Notes: generated by a model not told the origin, from the sequence alone. DNA of 64,000 bases from Flexilinea flocculi (GCF_001192795.1 NZ_DF968180.1:186001-250000), one strand, 5' to 3'. Shown: positions 1 through 8,731, numbered from the stretch's first letter. A program made the numbers and translations.

Positions 1-444
1 CGAACAAAAGACCTGGTGATCCTGGAAGATGAATTTCGCAAGGTCAGTGAAAAATATCTCCTGATGACAGATGACGGCAGCTATGGTGAAAAAGGATTGG
101 TAACGAATGCTTTGAAAGAGCTTCTGGATGCCGGAGAGAAATATGATGAAGTGGTCGCCATTGGTCCGATGATCATGATGAAATTTGTCAGTCAGTTGAC
201 GAAGGAGTACAACGTAAAGACGATGGTCAGCATGAATCCGGTCATGATCGACGGTACCGGTATGTGCGGCGGATGCCGTCTGACAGTCGGTGGTCAAACA
301 AAATTTGCCTGTGTGGATGGACCCGAATTTGACGGACATCAGGTTGATTTTGATGAAGCTATGGCACGAGCCAGTTTTTATCGTGATTTTGAGCGGCATG
401 CTTATGATGAGACATGTAATCTTTTCAAGAAAGAGGTAAATTGA
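1..444 (+). CDS. nfnA: NfnA: ferredoxin-NADP+ reductase subunit alpha, C-terminal part
   Basis: The reading frame is open to the left edge, so the true start lies outside the window. The visible part is the C-terminal NAD-binding and [2Fe-2S] region of the sulfide dehydrogenase/dihydroorotate dehydrogenase electron-transfer (PyrK-like) family. The cluster motif is GTGMCGGC followed about ten residues later by FAC, which gives the CxxC...C ligands typical of NfnA/SudB. In NfnAB this subunit carries FAD and [2Fe-2S], accepts electrons from NADPH through NfnB and passes them on to NAD+, while ferredoxin is reduced at NfnB (reversible flavin-based bifurcation; established for the family). The next gene begins one base after the stop codon and encodes the partner subunit, so translation is probably coupled. 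PyrK or SudB would be alternatives, but the NfnB neighbour argues for NfnA. Confidence 0.9.
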   Translation, partial: RTKDLVILEDEFRKVSEKYLLMTDDGSYGEKGLVTNALKELLDAGEKYDEVVAIGPMIMMKFVSQLTKEYNVKTMVSMNPVMIDGTGMCGGCRLTVGGQTKFACVDGPEFDGHQVDFDEAMARASFYRDFERHAYDETCNLFKKEVN

Positions 445-445
445 G

Positions 446-1843
446 ATGCCAAATATGTCGATGAAAAAAAATGAGATGCCTGCTCAGGCACCGGAAATCC
501 GTAATAAAAATTTTCAGGAAGTTACGCTTGGGTATTCTACAGAACAGGCAATTGATGAAGCACAGCGCTGCCTGAATTGCAAGACGAAACCATGCGTCAG
601 CGGCTGCCCGGTGCAGATCCATATCCCTGCCTTTATTCAGGAGATCGTCAATGGGAACTTTGAAGCAGCTTATCAGATCATCGCTCAGACCAGCTCGCTT
701 CCGGCAGTCTGCGGAAGAGTGTGCCCGCAGGAATCCCAATGCGAAAAATATTGTGTTCGCGGGATCAAAGGAGAGAGTGTCGGTATTGGCAGATTGGAAC
801 GTTTTGTCGCAGATTGGCACAATGCACAACCGGATGTGAAGATTGAAAAACCGGCATCCAATGGTCATAAAGTGGCGATTGTCGGTTCCGGTCCTGCTGG
901 ATTGACTTGCGCTGGTGATCTGGCAAAAAAAGGATATGATGTTACTATTTTTGAAGCATTACATCTGGCAGGCGGTGTGCTGGTGTATGGAATTCCGGAA
1001 TTCCGTCTTCCAAAATCGATCGTTCAGAAGGAAGTGAATGCGCTGATGCAACTTGGGGTGACGATTCATACGAATGCGGTGGTCGGTAAATCGATTTCAG
1101 TCGATGAATTGATGGAAAGCGGTTATGAAGCGATTTTTATCGGATCCGGAGCCGGACTGCCTCGTTTTATGGGAATTCCCGGAGAAAATCTGAACGGTGT
1201 ATATTCTGCAAATGAATTTTTAACCCGTATCAATCTGATGAGGTCTTATCAAATGGGTAGTAATACGCCAATTATGTCTATTCGAAAAGTGGCAGTGGTT
1301 GGTGGCGGAAATGTGGCAATGGATGCCGCTCGCTGTGCAAAACGTCTTGGCGCTGAGGAAGTTAGTATTGTCTACCGTCGCTCTGAAACCGAACTGCCTG
1401 CTCGTAAAGAGGAAGTGGAGCATGCCAAAGAAGAAGGGATCCTTTTTAAACTGCTGAGTGCTCCGTTGGAAGTGTTGGGAGATGAGAAACGATTTGTCAA
1501 AGGATTGAAGTGTATCGCAATGGAACTGGGCGAACCGGATGCTTCTGGACGTCGGAAACCGGTCGAAAAAACTGGTTCAGAGTTTATTTTGGATGTGGAT
1601 TGCGTTATCGCTGCGATCGGGACGTCTCCGAATCCACTGATTAAATCGACGACCAGCGGTTTGGATACGCAGAAATGGGGCGGGATCATTGTGAATGAGG
1701 AAACAGGTCAAACCTCTAAAAAAGGGGTTTTTGCCGGAGGAGATGCAGTGACCGGAGCAGCAACTGTGATCCTTGCGATGGGTGCCGGAAAGATTGCTGC
1801 GAAAGGCATCGATGAGTACCTGATGGGGAAAACTCAGGCATAA
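446..1843 (+). CDS. nfnB: NfnB: NADPH-dependent glutamate synthase small-subunit family, bifurcating transhydrogenase subunit
   Basis: The 465-residue protein has the full GltD/NfnB architecture. An N-terminal alpha-helical Fe-S domain has two cysteine groups, C42, C45, C50, C54 and C89, C93, C99, C103, for two [4Fe-4S] clusters. An FAD-binding GSGPAG follows at 147-152 and an NADPH-binding GGGNVA at about 286-291. In glutamate synthases this subunit feeds a large GltB subunit; here no gltB is adjacent and nfnA lies immediately upstream, so the NfnAB role of coupling NADH, ferredoxin and NADPH is preferred. The start at 446 is supported by an AGAGG located nine bases upstream inside the end of nfnA. 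Homotetrameric glutamate synthase (GltA) is the alternative annotation. Confidence 0.9.
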   Translation: MPNMSMKKNEMPAQAPEIRNKNFQEVTLGYSTEQAIDEAQRCLNCKTKPCVSGCPVQIHIPAFIQEIVNGNFEAAYQIIAQTSSLPAVCGRVCPQESQCEKYCVRGIKGESVGIGRLERFVADWHNAQPDVKIEKPASNGHKVAIVGSGPAGLTCAGDLAKKGYDVTIFEALHLAGGVLVYGIPEFRLPKSIVQKEVNALMQLGVTIHTNAVVGKSISVDELMESGYEAIFIGSGAGLPRFMGIPGENLNGVYSANEFLTRINLMRSYQMGSNTPIMSIRKVAVVGGGNVAMDAARCAKRLGAEEVSIVYRRSETELPARKEEVEHAKEEGILFKLLSAPLEVLGDEKRFVKGLKCIAMELGEPDASGRRKPVEKTGSEFILDVDCVIAAIGTSPNPLIKSTTSGLDTQKWGGIIVNEETGQTSKKGVFAGGDAVTGAATVILAMGAGKIAAKGIDEYLMGKTQA

Positions 1844-2199
1844 TCCTGTAAGTTTTTGGTGGGAAGGCTTCGAATGATCAAATATGATCAACCAGGATCC
1901 TTTCGACATGAAAGAACAAGATATTTGTTGAAGAAAAGTCATCCTGGTACAACTGTAGCAATTCGAAATATAAAAAGAGTTCATTGATGTTCTTATCGTT
2001 TTGCATAAAGCATAAGAAAAATCACAATAACAAAGAATCCTCCACGTATTTCGAATTGCTGATGGAACGATGATCGTTGTACCGGGATGCAAAAAGATCA
2101 CCTCCCTATTAAAAGTGAAAACAGGATATCCGATTCAATCCTGTTATCAAGGAAGTGTCACGTTTTTTGAAAAAGATAAAAAATGAGGAGATCTGTCCC
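1844..2199. other. gene-free stretch after nfnB containing repeat copy E1
   Basis: No coding region was found here. The stretch is AT-rich and is largely occupied by the hairpin repeat copy at 1956-2061 (listed separately). The GAGGAG ribosome-binding site of the next gene lies about 10 bases before its ATG at 2200. Confidence 0.6.
1956..2061 (+). repeat. hairpin element copy E1 (subfamily A)
   Basis: The left end AGCAATTCGAAATAT and right end TATTTCGAATTGCT are inverted copies of each other. The right flank AAAGAATCCTCC is that of subfamily A. The central hairpin is degraded, but TTCTTAT and ATAAGAA can still pair. Confidence 0.75.
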
Positions 2200-2445
2200 A
2201 TGATAATTGTTGTTTGTATCGGTAGTTCATGTCATTTAAAAGGGGCGCAGCGCGTGGTTGAGAAGCTGCAGCAGCTGGTACTTGAAAATCACCTCGAAGA
2301 AAAAGTTATTCTGAACGGCAGTTTTTGTATGGGTAACTGTACAAAAGGCGTCTGTGTTCAGATCGGTGAAACGACTTATTCTGTGAGCCCTGAAAGTGTG
2401 GAGACTTTCTTTCAAAATGAAGTATTGCATGCAGTCAGACAGTAA
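2200..2445 (+). CDS. thioredoxin-like [2Fe-2S] ferredoxin (NuoE-type)
   Basis: An 81-residue protein with the NuoE/HoxE-like ferredoxin pattern: C-x4-C in VVCIGSSC and C-x3-C in FCMGNC, the four ligands of a [2Fe-2S] cluster in a thioredoxin fold. The start at 2200 is chosen because GAGGAG stands about nine bases upstream and the motif begins right after it; a longer frame from a GTG at 2155 lacks such a site. Stand-alone proteins of this type are common beside [FeFe]-hydrogenases and transhydrogenases as small electron carriers, which fits its place between nfnAB and the HydS-like gene. The TAA stop lies inside the left end of repeat copy E2. Confidence 0.85.
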   Translation: MIIVVCIGSSCHLKGAQRVVEKLQQLVLENHLEEKVILNGSFCMGNCTKGVCVQIGETTYSVSPESVETFFQNEVLHAVRQ

Positions 2446-2562
2446 TTCGAAATATTGACTGGTTATTCGAATCAATAACGAATAACTTGTTATGGTAATG
2501 CTACTTACGCTTATATAAAAGCATTACTACAACAAAGAATCCTTCCCATATTTTGAACTGCT
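2440..2562 (+). repeat. hairpin element copy E2 (subfamily A)
   Basis: The left end CAGTAATTCGAAATATTGAC overlaps the stop codon of the ferredoxin gene. The palindrome is TGGTAATGCT with AGCATTACTA in the middle. The right flank reads ACAAAGAATCCTTCCCATAT followed by TTTGAACTGCTT. Confidence 0.8.
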
Positions 2563-2638
2563 TACAGTCAGGCGCTAAAATACACAGTGTGATAAGTGGT
2601 TTTCTCAACGATAGTCGAAAACAGGAAAAAGAAATCGC

Positions 2639-4315
2639 ATGGAAGAATATATCGACTTTTTAAAGTCTAACTGCAAGAATTGTTATAAATGTATCCGTCA
2701 TTGCCCGGTTAAGTCAATTCGTTTTTCCGGAAATCAGGCGCACATCGTCAGTGACGAGTGTATTTTGTGCGGACAATGCGTTCTGATCTGCCCGCAGCAG
2801 GCAAAACGTATCCGCAGTGATATTGAGAAAGCCAAATCGATACTTGCCACCAACAAATTTGTCGCAGCCAGTATAGCGCCCTCTTTCATCGCCTATTTCC
2901 CTGATGTGAGTATTGCTTCGATGGAAAAGGTTCTGCGGAAACTGGGATTTTCTCAAATTGAAGAAACTGCTGTTGGAGCCACACTGGTCAAGAACGAATA
3001 TGAACGCATGATTGAAGAGAAATCCAGAAATGTCATCATCAGCTCCTGCTGTCATACGGTTAATTTGTTAATTGAAAAATATTATCCGGAGACGCTACCA
3101 TATTTGGCAAATGTTGTTTCACCAATGCATGCTCATTGTCTGAAATTGAAAATGGAAAATCCGGAAATAAAGACTATTTATATCGGTCCATGTCTTTCAA
3201 AAAAAGCAGAAGCAGAACAGACCGGTGGAATGGTCGATTGTGTCCTGACTTTTGAAGAACTTTCACAATGGATCGCGTCGGAACATATTGAATTTGACCG
3301 GATCCCGGAAAACAACCGGCAGAGCAAAGCCAGACTCTTTCCCACAACCGGCGGTATTCTGAAAACAATGAATTGCATTTCGGATACTTATTCTTACCTG
3401 GCAATCGATGGCGTTGAAAATTGTATACTTGCTTTGAAAGATATTATGACGGGTAATTTATCGAATTGCTTCATCGAAATGTCAGCCTGTCCGGGAAGCT
3501 GCATCGGCGGTCCTGCCATGAATAAGACGCAACATCTGCCAATTCGCGATTTTTTGGCTGTCGAAAAGATCGCCGGGGATCAGGATTTTCCCGTTTCTGA
3601 GCTCGATCCTGGCGCGATGCGCAAAGATCATTTTCGCATCGATATCAGCCAAAGAATTCCAGGGGACGATGAAATAACAGCAATTTTACGGAAATTGGGA
3701 AAAGAAACCCCGGATGATGAACTGAATTGCGGTACGTGCGGCTACAATACCTGCCGCGAAAAAGCAATAGCGGTTTGTCAGGGCAAAGCGGATTTGACCA
3801 TGTGTCTCCCCTTTCTGAAGGAGAAGTCGGAATCGATTTCGAATCAGATCATCATGAACACACCAAACGGAATCTTGATTCTTAATGAAATGCTGGAAGT
3901 GCAGCAGATTAATGATGCTGCCCGGGCGATCATGAATATCCATAATGCCTCGGATGTTTTAGGAGAACCGCTGGTACGCATTCTTGATCCGCAAGATTTC
4001 CAAAAGGTGATCGATACCGGCATGCGCATCGTCACAAAACGGACATATCTGGCGGAGTATCTGAAGTTTGTGGAACGGACGATTTATTACGACAAGACCA
4101 GCCATTTGTTGATGTGTATCATGAAAGATATTACCGAGGAGGAGCGGGCGAAGGATGAAAAAGAACGGATCAGCCGCGAGTCGATTGAAATCACCGATCG
4201 TGTCGTGGAAAAACAGATGCGCGTCGTTCAGGAAATCGCTTCCCTTTTAGGGGAGACTACTGTCGAAATGAAAGTTGCGCTTTCAAAACTGAAGGATACC
4301 TTGAAAAATGAATGA
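2639..4315 (+). CDS. HydS-like sensory [FeFe]-hydrogenase with PAS domain
   Basis: The 558-residue protein begins with a two-[4Fe-4S] ferredoxin domain (C12, C15, C18, C22 and C41, C44, C47, C51). The H-cluster domain follows, with all three signature regions in variant form: ISSCC at 135-138, IGPCLSKK at 183-189 and MSACPGSC at 281-288. A further Fe-S motif (CGTCGYNTC, C364-C372, with CQ and C389 downstream) resembles the FeS domain of sensory proteins. A PAS-like domain lies at about 395-490, with a charged helical tail after it. Catalytic hydrogenases have other flanking domains, so this matches the putative sensory (group C type) hydrogenases that measure H2 or redox state and signal through a partner. 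The next gene, a SpoIIE-type phosphatase, overlaps it by 8 bp and is the likely output. Confidence 0.88.
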   Translation: MEEYIDFLKSNCKNCYKCIRHCPVKSIRFSGNQAHIVSDECILCGQCVLICPQQAKRIRSDIEKAKSILATNKFVAASIAPSFIAYFPDVSIASMEKVLRKLGFSQIEETAVGATLVKNEYERMIEEKSRNVIISSCCHTVNLLIEKYYPETLPYLANVVSPMHAHCLKLKMENPEIKTIYIGPCLSKKAEAEQTGGMVDCVLTFEELSQWIASEHIEFDRIPENNRQSKARLFPTTGGILKTMNCISDTYSYLAIDGVENCILALKDIMTGNLSNCFIEMSACPGSCIGGPAMNKTQHLPIRDFLAVEKIAGDQDFPVSELDPGAMRKDHFRIDISQRIPGDDEITAILRKLGKETPDDELNCGTCGYNTCREKAIAVCQGKADLTMCLPFLKEKSESISNQIIMNTPNGILILNEMLEVQQINDAARAIMNIHNASDVLGEPLVRILDPQDFQKVIDTGMRIVTKRTYLAEYLKFVERTIYYDKTSHLLMCIMKDITEEERAKDEKERISRESIEITDRVVEKQMRVVQEIASLLGETTVEMKVALSKLKDTLKNE

Positions 4316-5483
4316 TCTTTGCACGGACATTGGATACATCAGTCTGGCAAAATACAACGAACAGCTTTGTGGTGATCATGTCGATATCATCCATAAGGAT
4401 GATGGGACGACCGTGGTGGTTCTGGCTGACGGACTGGGAAGCGGTGTGAAAGCCTGCATTCTATCGACATTGACATCAAAGATTATTTCGAGCATGATCA
4501 ATAACGGCATGAGTATTGAAGAATGTAATGCGACGATTGCCGCGACATTGCCAGTCTGTTCCGAGCGGCAATTAGCCTATTCCACATTCACGGTTTTTCA
4601 TAGTCTTTTACAAAGCGAAGAAGTAGAAATTATCCAATTTGACAATCCATTCGTGATTCTGTTCCGCGAAGGGGAATTTTTAGAATTTCCCAAAACGAAA
4701 ATGGAGATTCAGGAGAAGACTATCTATTGTTCCAGAATTCCGGTTCAGGAAGGTGATATCTTTATTTTGATGAGTGATGGCGCAGTTCATGCCGGAGTGG
4801 GGAATATTCTGAACTTCGGATGGAAACGAGAGGATATCATCCGTTATATGAAGCCGTTGTCCGTTGTCGGCTATACAGCGAAGACGCTGACGCGTATCCT
4901 GATTGATGAATGCAGCCGTTTGTATGAGGAGAAACCCAGGGATGATACGACGGTCTGCACCATTCGGATTCGAAAACGAGAACCGATGAATCTGTTGATC
5001 GGACCCCCGTCCAACAAGGATGATGACGCAAAGATGATGTCGTTGTTCTTTTCCAAGGCGGGAAAGCATATTATCTGCGGCGGTACAACCGCAAAAATTG
5101 CATCGGACTATCTGAAAAAACCGATCATCCCTTCATTCAATTATTTTGACCCTGCAATTCCCCCGACTGGGAAAATTGAGGGTGTCGATCTGGTGACAGA
5201 AGGCGTGATCACGATTAACCGTGTACTGCAATATGCACGGAATTACCTGACTGAAAACGATTATTTTGCAGACTGGAATTTTAAAAAGGACGCTGCGTCC
5301 CTGATTTCCTGCATGCTGTTTGAAGAAGCCACGGATATCAATTTCTTTGTCGGCAAAGCTGTCAATCCGGCGCACCAGAATCCCGATCTGCCGATTACAT
5401 TCAGTATTAAGATGCAGTTGATTGACGAACTGGTCAAGTGTTTGGAACAGATGGGCAAGCGAATCAAAGTCAGTTATTTTTAA
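4308..5483 (+). CDS. SpoIIE/PP2C-type serine phosphatase paired with HydS-like sensor
   Basis: A 391-residue protein. Its first ~220 residues form a PP2C/SpoIIE domain: the metal-binding aspartates lie in LADGLGSG (D41), MSDGAVHAG and RDDTTV. Such phosphatases act on anti-anti-sigma (STAS) or other phosphoserine proteins. The remaining ~170 residues have no motif I recognise, but blocks such as HIICGGTTAKIAS and DLVTEG are typical of the tail found in SpoIIE proteins next to HydS hydrogenases. The start overlaps the end of the sensor gene by 8 bp, indicating translational coupling and one signalling unit. No STAS target is encoded in the window. Confidence 0.85.
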   Translation: MNDLCTDIGYISLAKYNEQLCGDHVDIIHKDDGTTVVVLADGLGSGVKACILSTLTSKIISSMINNGMSIEECNATIAATLPVCSERQLAYSTFTVFHSLLQSEEVEIIQFDNPFVILFREGEFLEFPKTKMEIQEKTIYCSRIPVQEGDIFILMSDGAVHAGVGNILNFGWKREDIIRYMKPLSVVGYTAKTLTRILIDECSRLYEEKPRDDTTVCTIRIRKREPMNLLIGPPSNKDDDAKMMSLFFSKAGKHIICGGTTAKIASDYLKKPIIPSFNYFDPAIPPTGKIEGVDLVTEGVITINRVLQYARNYLTENDYFADWNFKKDAASLISCMLFEEATDINFFVGKAVNPAHQNPDLPITFSIKMQLIDELVKCLEQMGKRIKVSYF

Positions 5484-5486
5484 AGT

Positions 5487-5763
5487 TCGCTGATCATTGG
5501 CAGCCTGTCATTGCGACGAAGCAATCTTTTTTTGCATGATACCTGTCATTGTTATTACCCTGGAGGGGCGAGGAGGGCGGCAGCCCGACGAAGCAATATC
5601 TTTTCGAATAGCACTCTTTCCTTAAATGTGGCTTGGAGATTGCCGCGCCTCTTCGAGGCTCGTCCCTACAGGACTCACAAGTTCGCAATGACAAATATCG
5701 CTCGACAAAGCAATCTCTTTTCGCATGGTACCTGTCATTGTTATTACGAGGAAATGTCATTAT
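5487..5763. repeat. cluster of TGTCATTGCGA-type repeats, left of AAA+ gene
   Basis: This non-coding block holds several copies of a repeat whose units start with CTGTCATTGCGA or CTGTCATTGTTA and contain GACGAAGCAATCTC, GGAGATTGCCGCG, CTCGTCCCTACAGGACTC and TTCGCAATGACA, so that the ends are inverted copies of each other. The part at about 5590-5696 is nearly identical to 7399-7505. Repeats of this type, with an inverted TGTCATTGCGA and GAAGCAATCTC, occur in many bacterial genomes and are non-coding. Confidence 0.85.
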
Positions 5764-6972
5764 TCATTCCGATTGAAGCAGAAAATTTCGTAGATTCATA
5801 TGCGTAATTCCGTTCCGGCTCATGTCAAATTCGTCCATCGAAATCACATATTTGGGGTAATTATCCGGGATCTTTTCCAGACTACCGAATTCTCTGTCAA
5901 TCGTTTCCTGTGATGCCAGCAGATAAACAACCTGGATATATTGTTTCATTTCTTGTTTTTCACAGACAAAATCAATCTCAAGCGAACCAATTTTCCCGAT
6001 CGTTACCTTCCACCCGCGTCGCAATAATTCAATGGCTACAATGTTTTCCAATACCTGGTTGATATCCCGTTCGTTTTTCCCATAAACTGCTTCACGGATG
6101 CCATGGTCTGCCATGTAGTACTTGTCGTTTACAGTGAGAATTTTCTTTCCGATCAGATCTTGACGATGAAAACTGAAGAAAAGAAATGCATCTTCGCAAG
6201 CTTGCAGATAGTTAAGAATTGTCTCCGGCGACACGATCCGATTTTCATTTTTAAAATACTTTGATATGCTTGTCGCGGAAAACGTCTGCCCGATGTTTGC
6301 CATAACATAGGTGATGATTTTATTAAGCAAAGCAGTATCCCGAATATTGTTCCGGCTGACAACATCTTTCAGAACTACCGAGTTATAAACATCCTGCAGG
6401 TATTGTTTTGAAGGGTCCGGTGAAAAATTCAGATTCGCTAAAAACGGCATTCCGCCGAATCGAATGTACTGATTGAAGATTTCTGGTGTTGAAGCCTGCG
6501 GGTTTCTTTCCAAATACAAATCACAGAATTCCGCGAATGAAAAAGGATAGATCATGATTTCCACATACCTGCCAGCCAGGTAGGTTGCCAATTCACCGGA
6601 TAACAATTTCGCATTTGACCCGGTAATATAGATATCGCAACCATACTTCACACGCAGGGAGTTAACGCCTTTTTCCCATCTTTCCACTTCCTGGATTTCA
6701 TCGAAGAATAAATAATACTTGTCTTTGGAATCAGCAATCCTATCAGAAACATATGTGTGAAGTTTTTCGGCAGTACACAGATGATTGTTCTCAAAATTTT
6801 CAAAATTCAGGCTGACTATATGATCCTGCGGAATACCCTGTTCGCGAAGTTCATCCATGATCAATGAGAGCATCACTGATTTTCCGCTGCGCCTGATCCC
6901 GGTCAGCACTTTGACTAAATCAAGCCCGATGAACGGATGGATTTTCTGCAGGTAAGATGTTCGCTTGATCAT
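5764..6972 (-). CDS. AAA+ ATPase with C-terminal DUF4143
   Basis: A 402-residue protein with Walker A GIRRSGKS at 25-32, Walker B YYLFFDEIQ around 86-94, a sensor-like YITGSNAKLLSGEL, and a C-terminal half typical of DUF4143 (a nuclease-like fold; note GSLEIDFVCEK near the end). The family is widespread and often mobile or toxin-like in distribution; its function is not established. The gene stands alone and is flanked on both sides by clusters of the same dispersed repeat, which suggests it entered or can leave by recombination between them. The start ATG at 6972 is the first in frame before the conserved N-terminus. Confidence 0.85.
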   Translation of the reverse strand: MIKRTSYLQKIHPFIGLDLVKVLTGIRRSGKSVMLSLIMDELREQGIPQDHIVSLNFENFENNHLCTAEKLHTYVSDRIADSKDKYYLFFDEIQEVERWEKGVNSLRVKYGCDIYITGSNAKLLSGELATYLAGRYVEIMIYPFSFAEFCDLYLERNPQASTPEIFNQYIRFGGMPFLANLNFSPDPSKQYLQDVYNSVVLKDVVSRNNIRDTALLNKIITYVMANIGQTFSATSISKYFKNENRIVSPETILNYLQACEDAFLFFSFHRQDLIGKKILTVNDKYYMADHGIREAVYGKNERDINQVLENIVAIELLRRGWKVTIGKIGSLEIDFVCEKQEMKQYIQVVYLLASQETIDREFGSLEKIPDNYPKYVISMDEFDMSRNGITHMNLRNFLLQSE

Positions 6973-7072
6973 TCATTCCCTCGCTCATTATTTGTAAGTT
7001 ATAACCGATAAATAATTTATTATTACTTATTATATCCGATATAACTTATAAAATTCAATGAAGATAACTCGC

Positions 7073-7692
7073 CTGTCATTGCGAGCTATGCGAGTCCTGG
7101 AGGGGCGATGAGAGCGTCAGCCCGACGTGGCAATCTCTTTTCGAACAATGCCATTTACACAATGGAACAAGGAGATTGCCACGCCTCTTCGAGGCTCGTC
7201 CCTACAGGACTCACAAGTTCGCAATGACAAATAGAGTACTGTCATTGTTATTACCCTGGAGGGGCGAGGAGAGCGTCAGCCCGACGTGGCAATCTCTTTC
7301 GCGTGGCACCTGTCATTGTTATTACCCTGTAAGGGCGATCATAGAGAAGCAATCTTTTTTTGGATGATACCTGTCATTGCGAGGAGGGCGTCAGCCCGAC
7401 GAAGCAATCTCTTTTCGAATAGCACTCTTTCCTTAATGTGGCTTGGAGATTGCCGCGCCTCTTCGAGGCTCGTCCCTACAGGACTCACAAGTTCGCAATG
7501 ACAAATGGAGTCCCTGTCATTGTTATTACCCTGTAAGGGTGATCATAGAGAAGCAATCTTTTTTTGGATGATACCTGTCATTGCGAGGAGGGCGTCAGCC
7601 CGACGTGGCAATCTCTTTCGCGTGGCAACCTGTAATTGTTATAACCCTGGAGGGGCGATCATAGAGAAGCAATCTTTTTTTCGAATGGCACA
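7073..7692. repeat. cluster of TGTCATTGCGA-type repeats, right of AAA+ gene
   Basis: At least five repeat units in tandem, alternating a long form (GAGGAGGGCGTCAGCCCGAC, then the inverted GGAGATTGCC arm and TTCGCAATGACA) and a short form (ATCATAGAGAAGCAATCTTT). The segment 7365-7505 and the following 7517-7612 repeat one another. The unit at 7399-7505 matches 5590-5696 with only a couple of differences. No credible coding frame is present; open frames across it merely read through the repeats. Confidence 0.85.
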
Positions 7693-7697
7693 GTTTC

Positions 7698-7726
7698 TTG
7701 CCAGTTCGGAAAAGATTTGCTATAAT
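7698..7726 (+). promoter_or_regulatory. promoter of tRNA-Val
   Basis: A -35 box TTGCCA at 7698-7703 is separated by 17 bases from a consensus -10 TATAAT at 7721-7726. The mature tRNA starts 12 bases further on. Confidence 0.8.
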
Positions 7727-7738
7727 CCATCATGCTTT

Positions 7739-7813
7739 GGGCGCATAGCTCAGTTGGTTAGAGCGCTTGTATCACACACAAGAGGTCCGGGGGTTCGAGT
7801 CCCTTTGCGCCCA
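7739..7813 (+). tRNA. tRNA-Val (anticodon CAC)
   Basis: The acceptor stem GGGCGCA pairs perfectly with TGCGCCC. The D-arm is GCTC...GAGC. The anticodon arm is CTTGT-ATCACAC-ACAAG, giving anticodon CAC (valine, GTG codons). The T-arm has GGGGG-TTCGAGT-CCCTT with two G-U pairs. The discriminator base is A and the CCA end is not encoded. Confidence 0.93.
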
Positions 7814-7820
7814 CTATTAG

Positions 7821-7840
7821 AACGCGAAAGCGTTTTTTTA
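7821..7840 (+). terminator. Rho-independent terminator of tRNA-Val
   Basis: A small stem AACGC-GAAA-GCGTT is followed by a T run, eight bases after the tRNA. Confidence 0.75.
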
Positions 7841-8731
7841 ATTTAATCGGAAGTTGTAAATGCCATTGACGATGGGATACTGCCGGCCGCAGCAGTAGCA
7901 CTCCACAAATTTAGAAGTTTCCTTGAGCTCGCCGCTGTGGCAATTCGGACAGCGGAAAAATTCGCCAACGGTTGCCACCGACTTGTCTGCACGCTGAACA
8001 CATTTCATAAAGACACTGGGGCTTAGCGGCTGTCGGCTATTCAAAATCTGAAGCAGGGATTCGATTTTCAACATCCAGTTCAAATTTTCTTTTTTCTTTA
8101 ATGTACCAATGCGCAAATTGGAAACGGCGAGCGTTTTTTCAATCTGAAAACCGTGTTTCCGGAGGCTTTCTTTGACGGTATCCGGATGGTTATCGAAGTT
8201 TAATGCAACGAATTCGACCATTTCGCGGGTGAAAGGATTCCATGATTGCTTTCCAAATAGATACCGCAAGATGGCTTTCAGATTTCGCTTGTTCGCAAAC
8301 TCCAGAATCAACGCTGCATCTCGGCGCATGACGCGCTGAATTTCGGCAAAAGCCGGATTGATTTCACTGAGATGATGAAGTACGCGGATCATTGTGGCGC
8401 CATCAAAAAGGTTGTCCGCAAAGGGTAGATGATAGACATCTGCTGCGACATAAATGAAACGATCCGATTTTCCGAGTCTTTCTTGCGCTTGCTCCATTTG
8501 TGTCAACGCATAGTCCATCAGGACAATTTTCTTAAATCCCTCATATCGGAGCGTGTTGCGGCCTGCGCCGGCTCCGATCTCCAGCAGGAGTTCACCGGAT
8601 TGGGGAAGAAGGCGCTTCAGCGCAATTTCTTCCGCACCATCTTCATAATCTCTTTTTCCGCCTCCCCAAAATTCACCCTGATAATCAGAATTGTCATAAT
8701 TGCAGAAAGCGGGGGTTTCGTTCGCATCCAT
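7838..8731 (-). CDS. class I SAM-dependent methyltransferase with C-terminal zinc-ribbon-like segment
   Basis: The 297-residue protein has a Rossmann methyltransferase core: motif I LLLEIGAGAGRN, an acidic LMDY after strand 2, and MIRVLHHL in motif IV/V position, followed by a UbiE/Methyltransf_11-like fold. The last 45 residues contain CPNCHSG and CYCCGRQYPIVNGIYNF, a Trm112-like four-cysteine zinc ribbon. The substrate cannot be told. The ATG at 8731 is preferred to the one at 8740 because AAGGA lies nine bases before the former but directly abuts the latter. The gene lies directly downstream of the SRP RNA gene and could be read from the same promoter. Confidence 0.85.
   Translation of the reverse strand: MDANETPAFCNYDNSDYQGEFWGGGKRDYEDGAEEIALKRLLPQSGELLLEIGAGAGRNTLRYEGFKKIVLMDYALTQMEQAQERLGKSDRFIYVAADVYHLPFADNLFDGATMIRVLHHLSEINPAFAEIQRVMRRDAALILEFANKRNLKAILRYLFGKQSWNPFTREMVEFVALNFDNHPDTVKESLRKHGFQIEKTLAVSNLRIGTLKKKENLNWMLKIESLLQILNSRQPLSPSVFMKCVQRADKSVATVGEFFRCPNCHSGELKETSKFVECYCCGRQYPIVNGIYNFRLN

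Noticed and set aside
5494-5807. Open frames on both strands in the left repeat cluster
   Set aside because: Same reason: they are translations of TGTCATTGCGA repeats, with no ribosome-binding site.
7286-7846. Overlapping plus-strand open frames across the repeat cluster and tRNA (71 and 113 codons)
   Set aside because: They read through the non-coding repeats and the tRNA-Val gene; the same peptide strings recur only because the DNA repeats.
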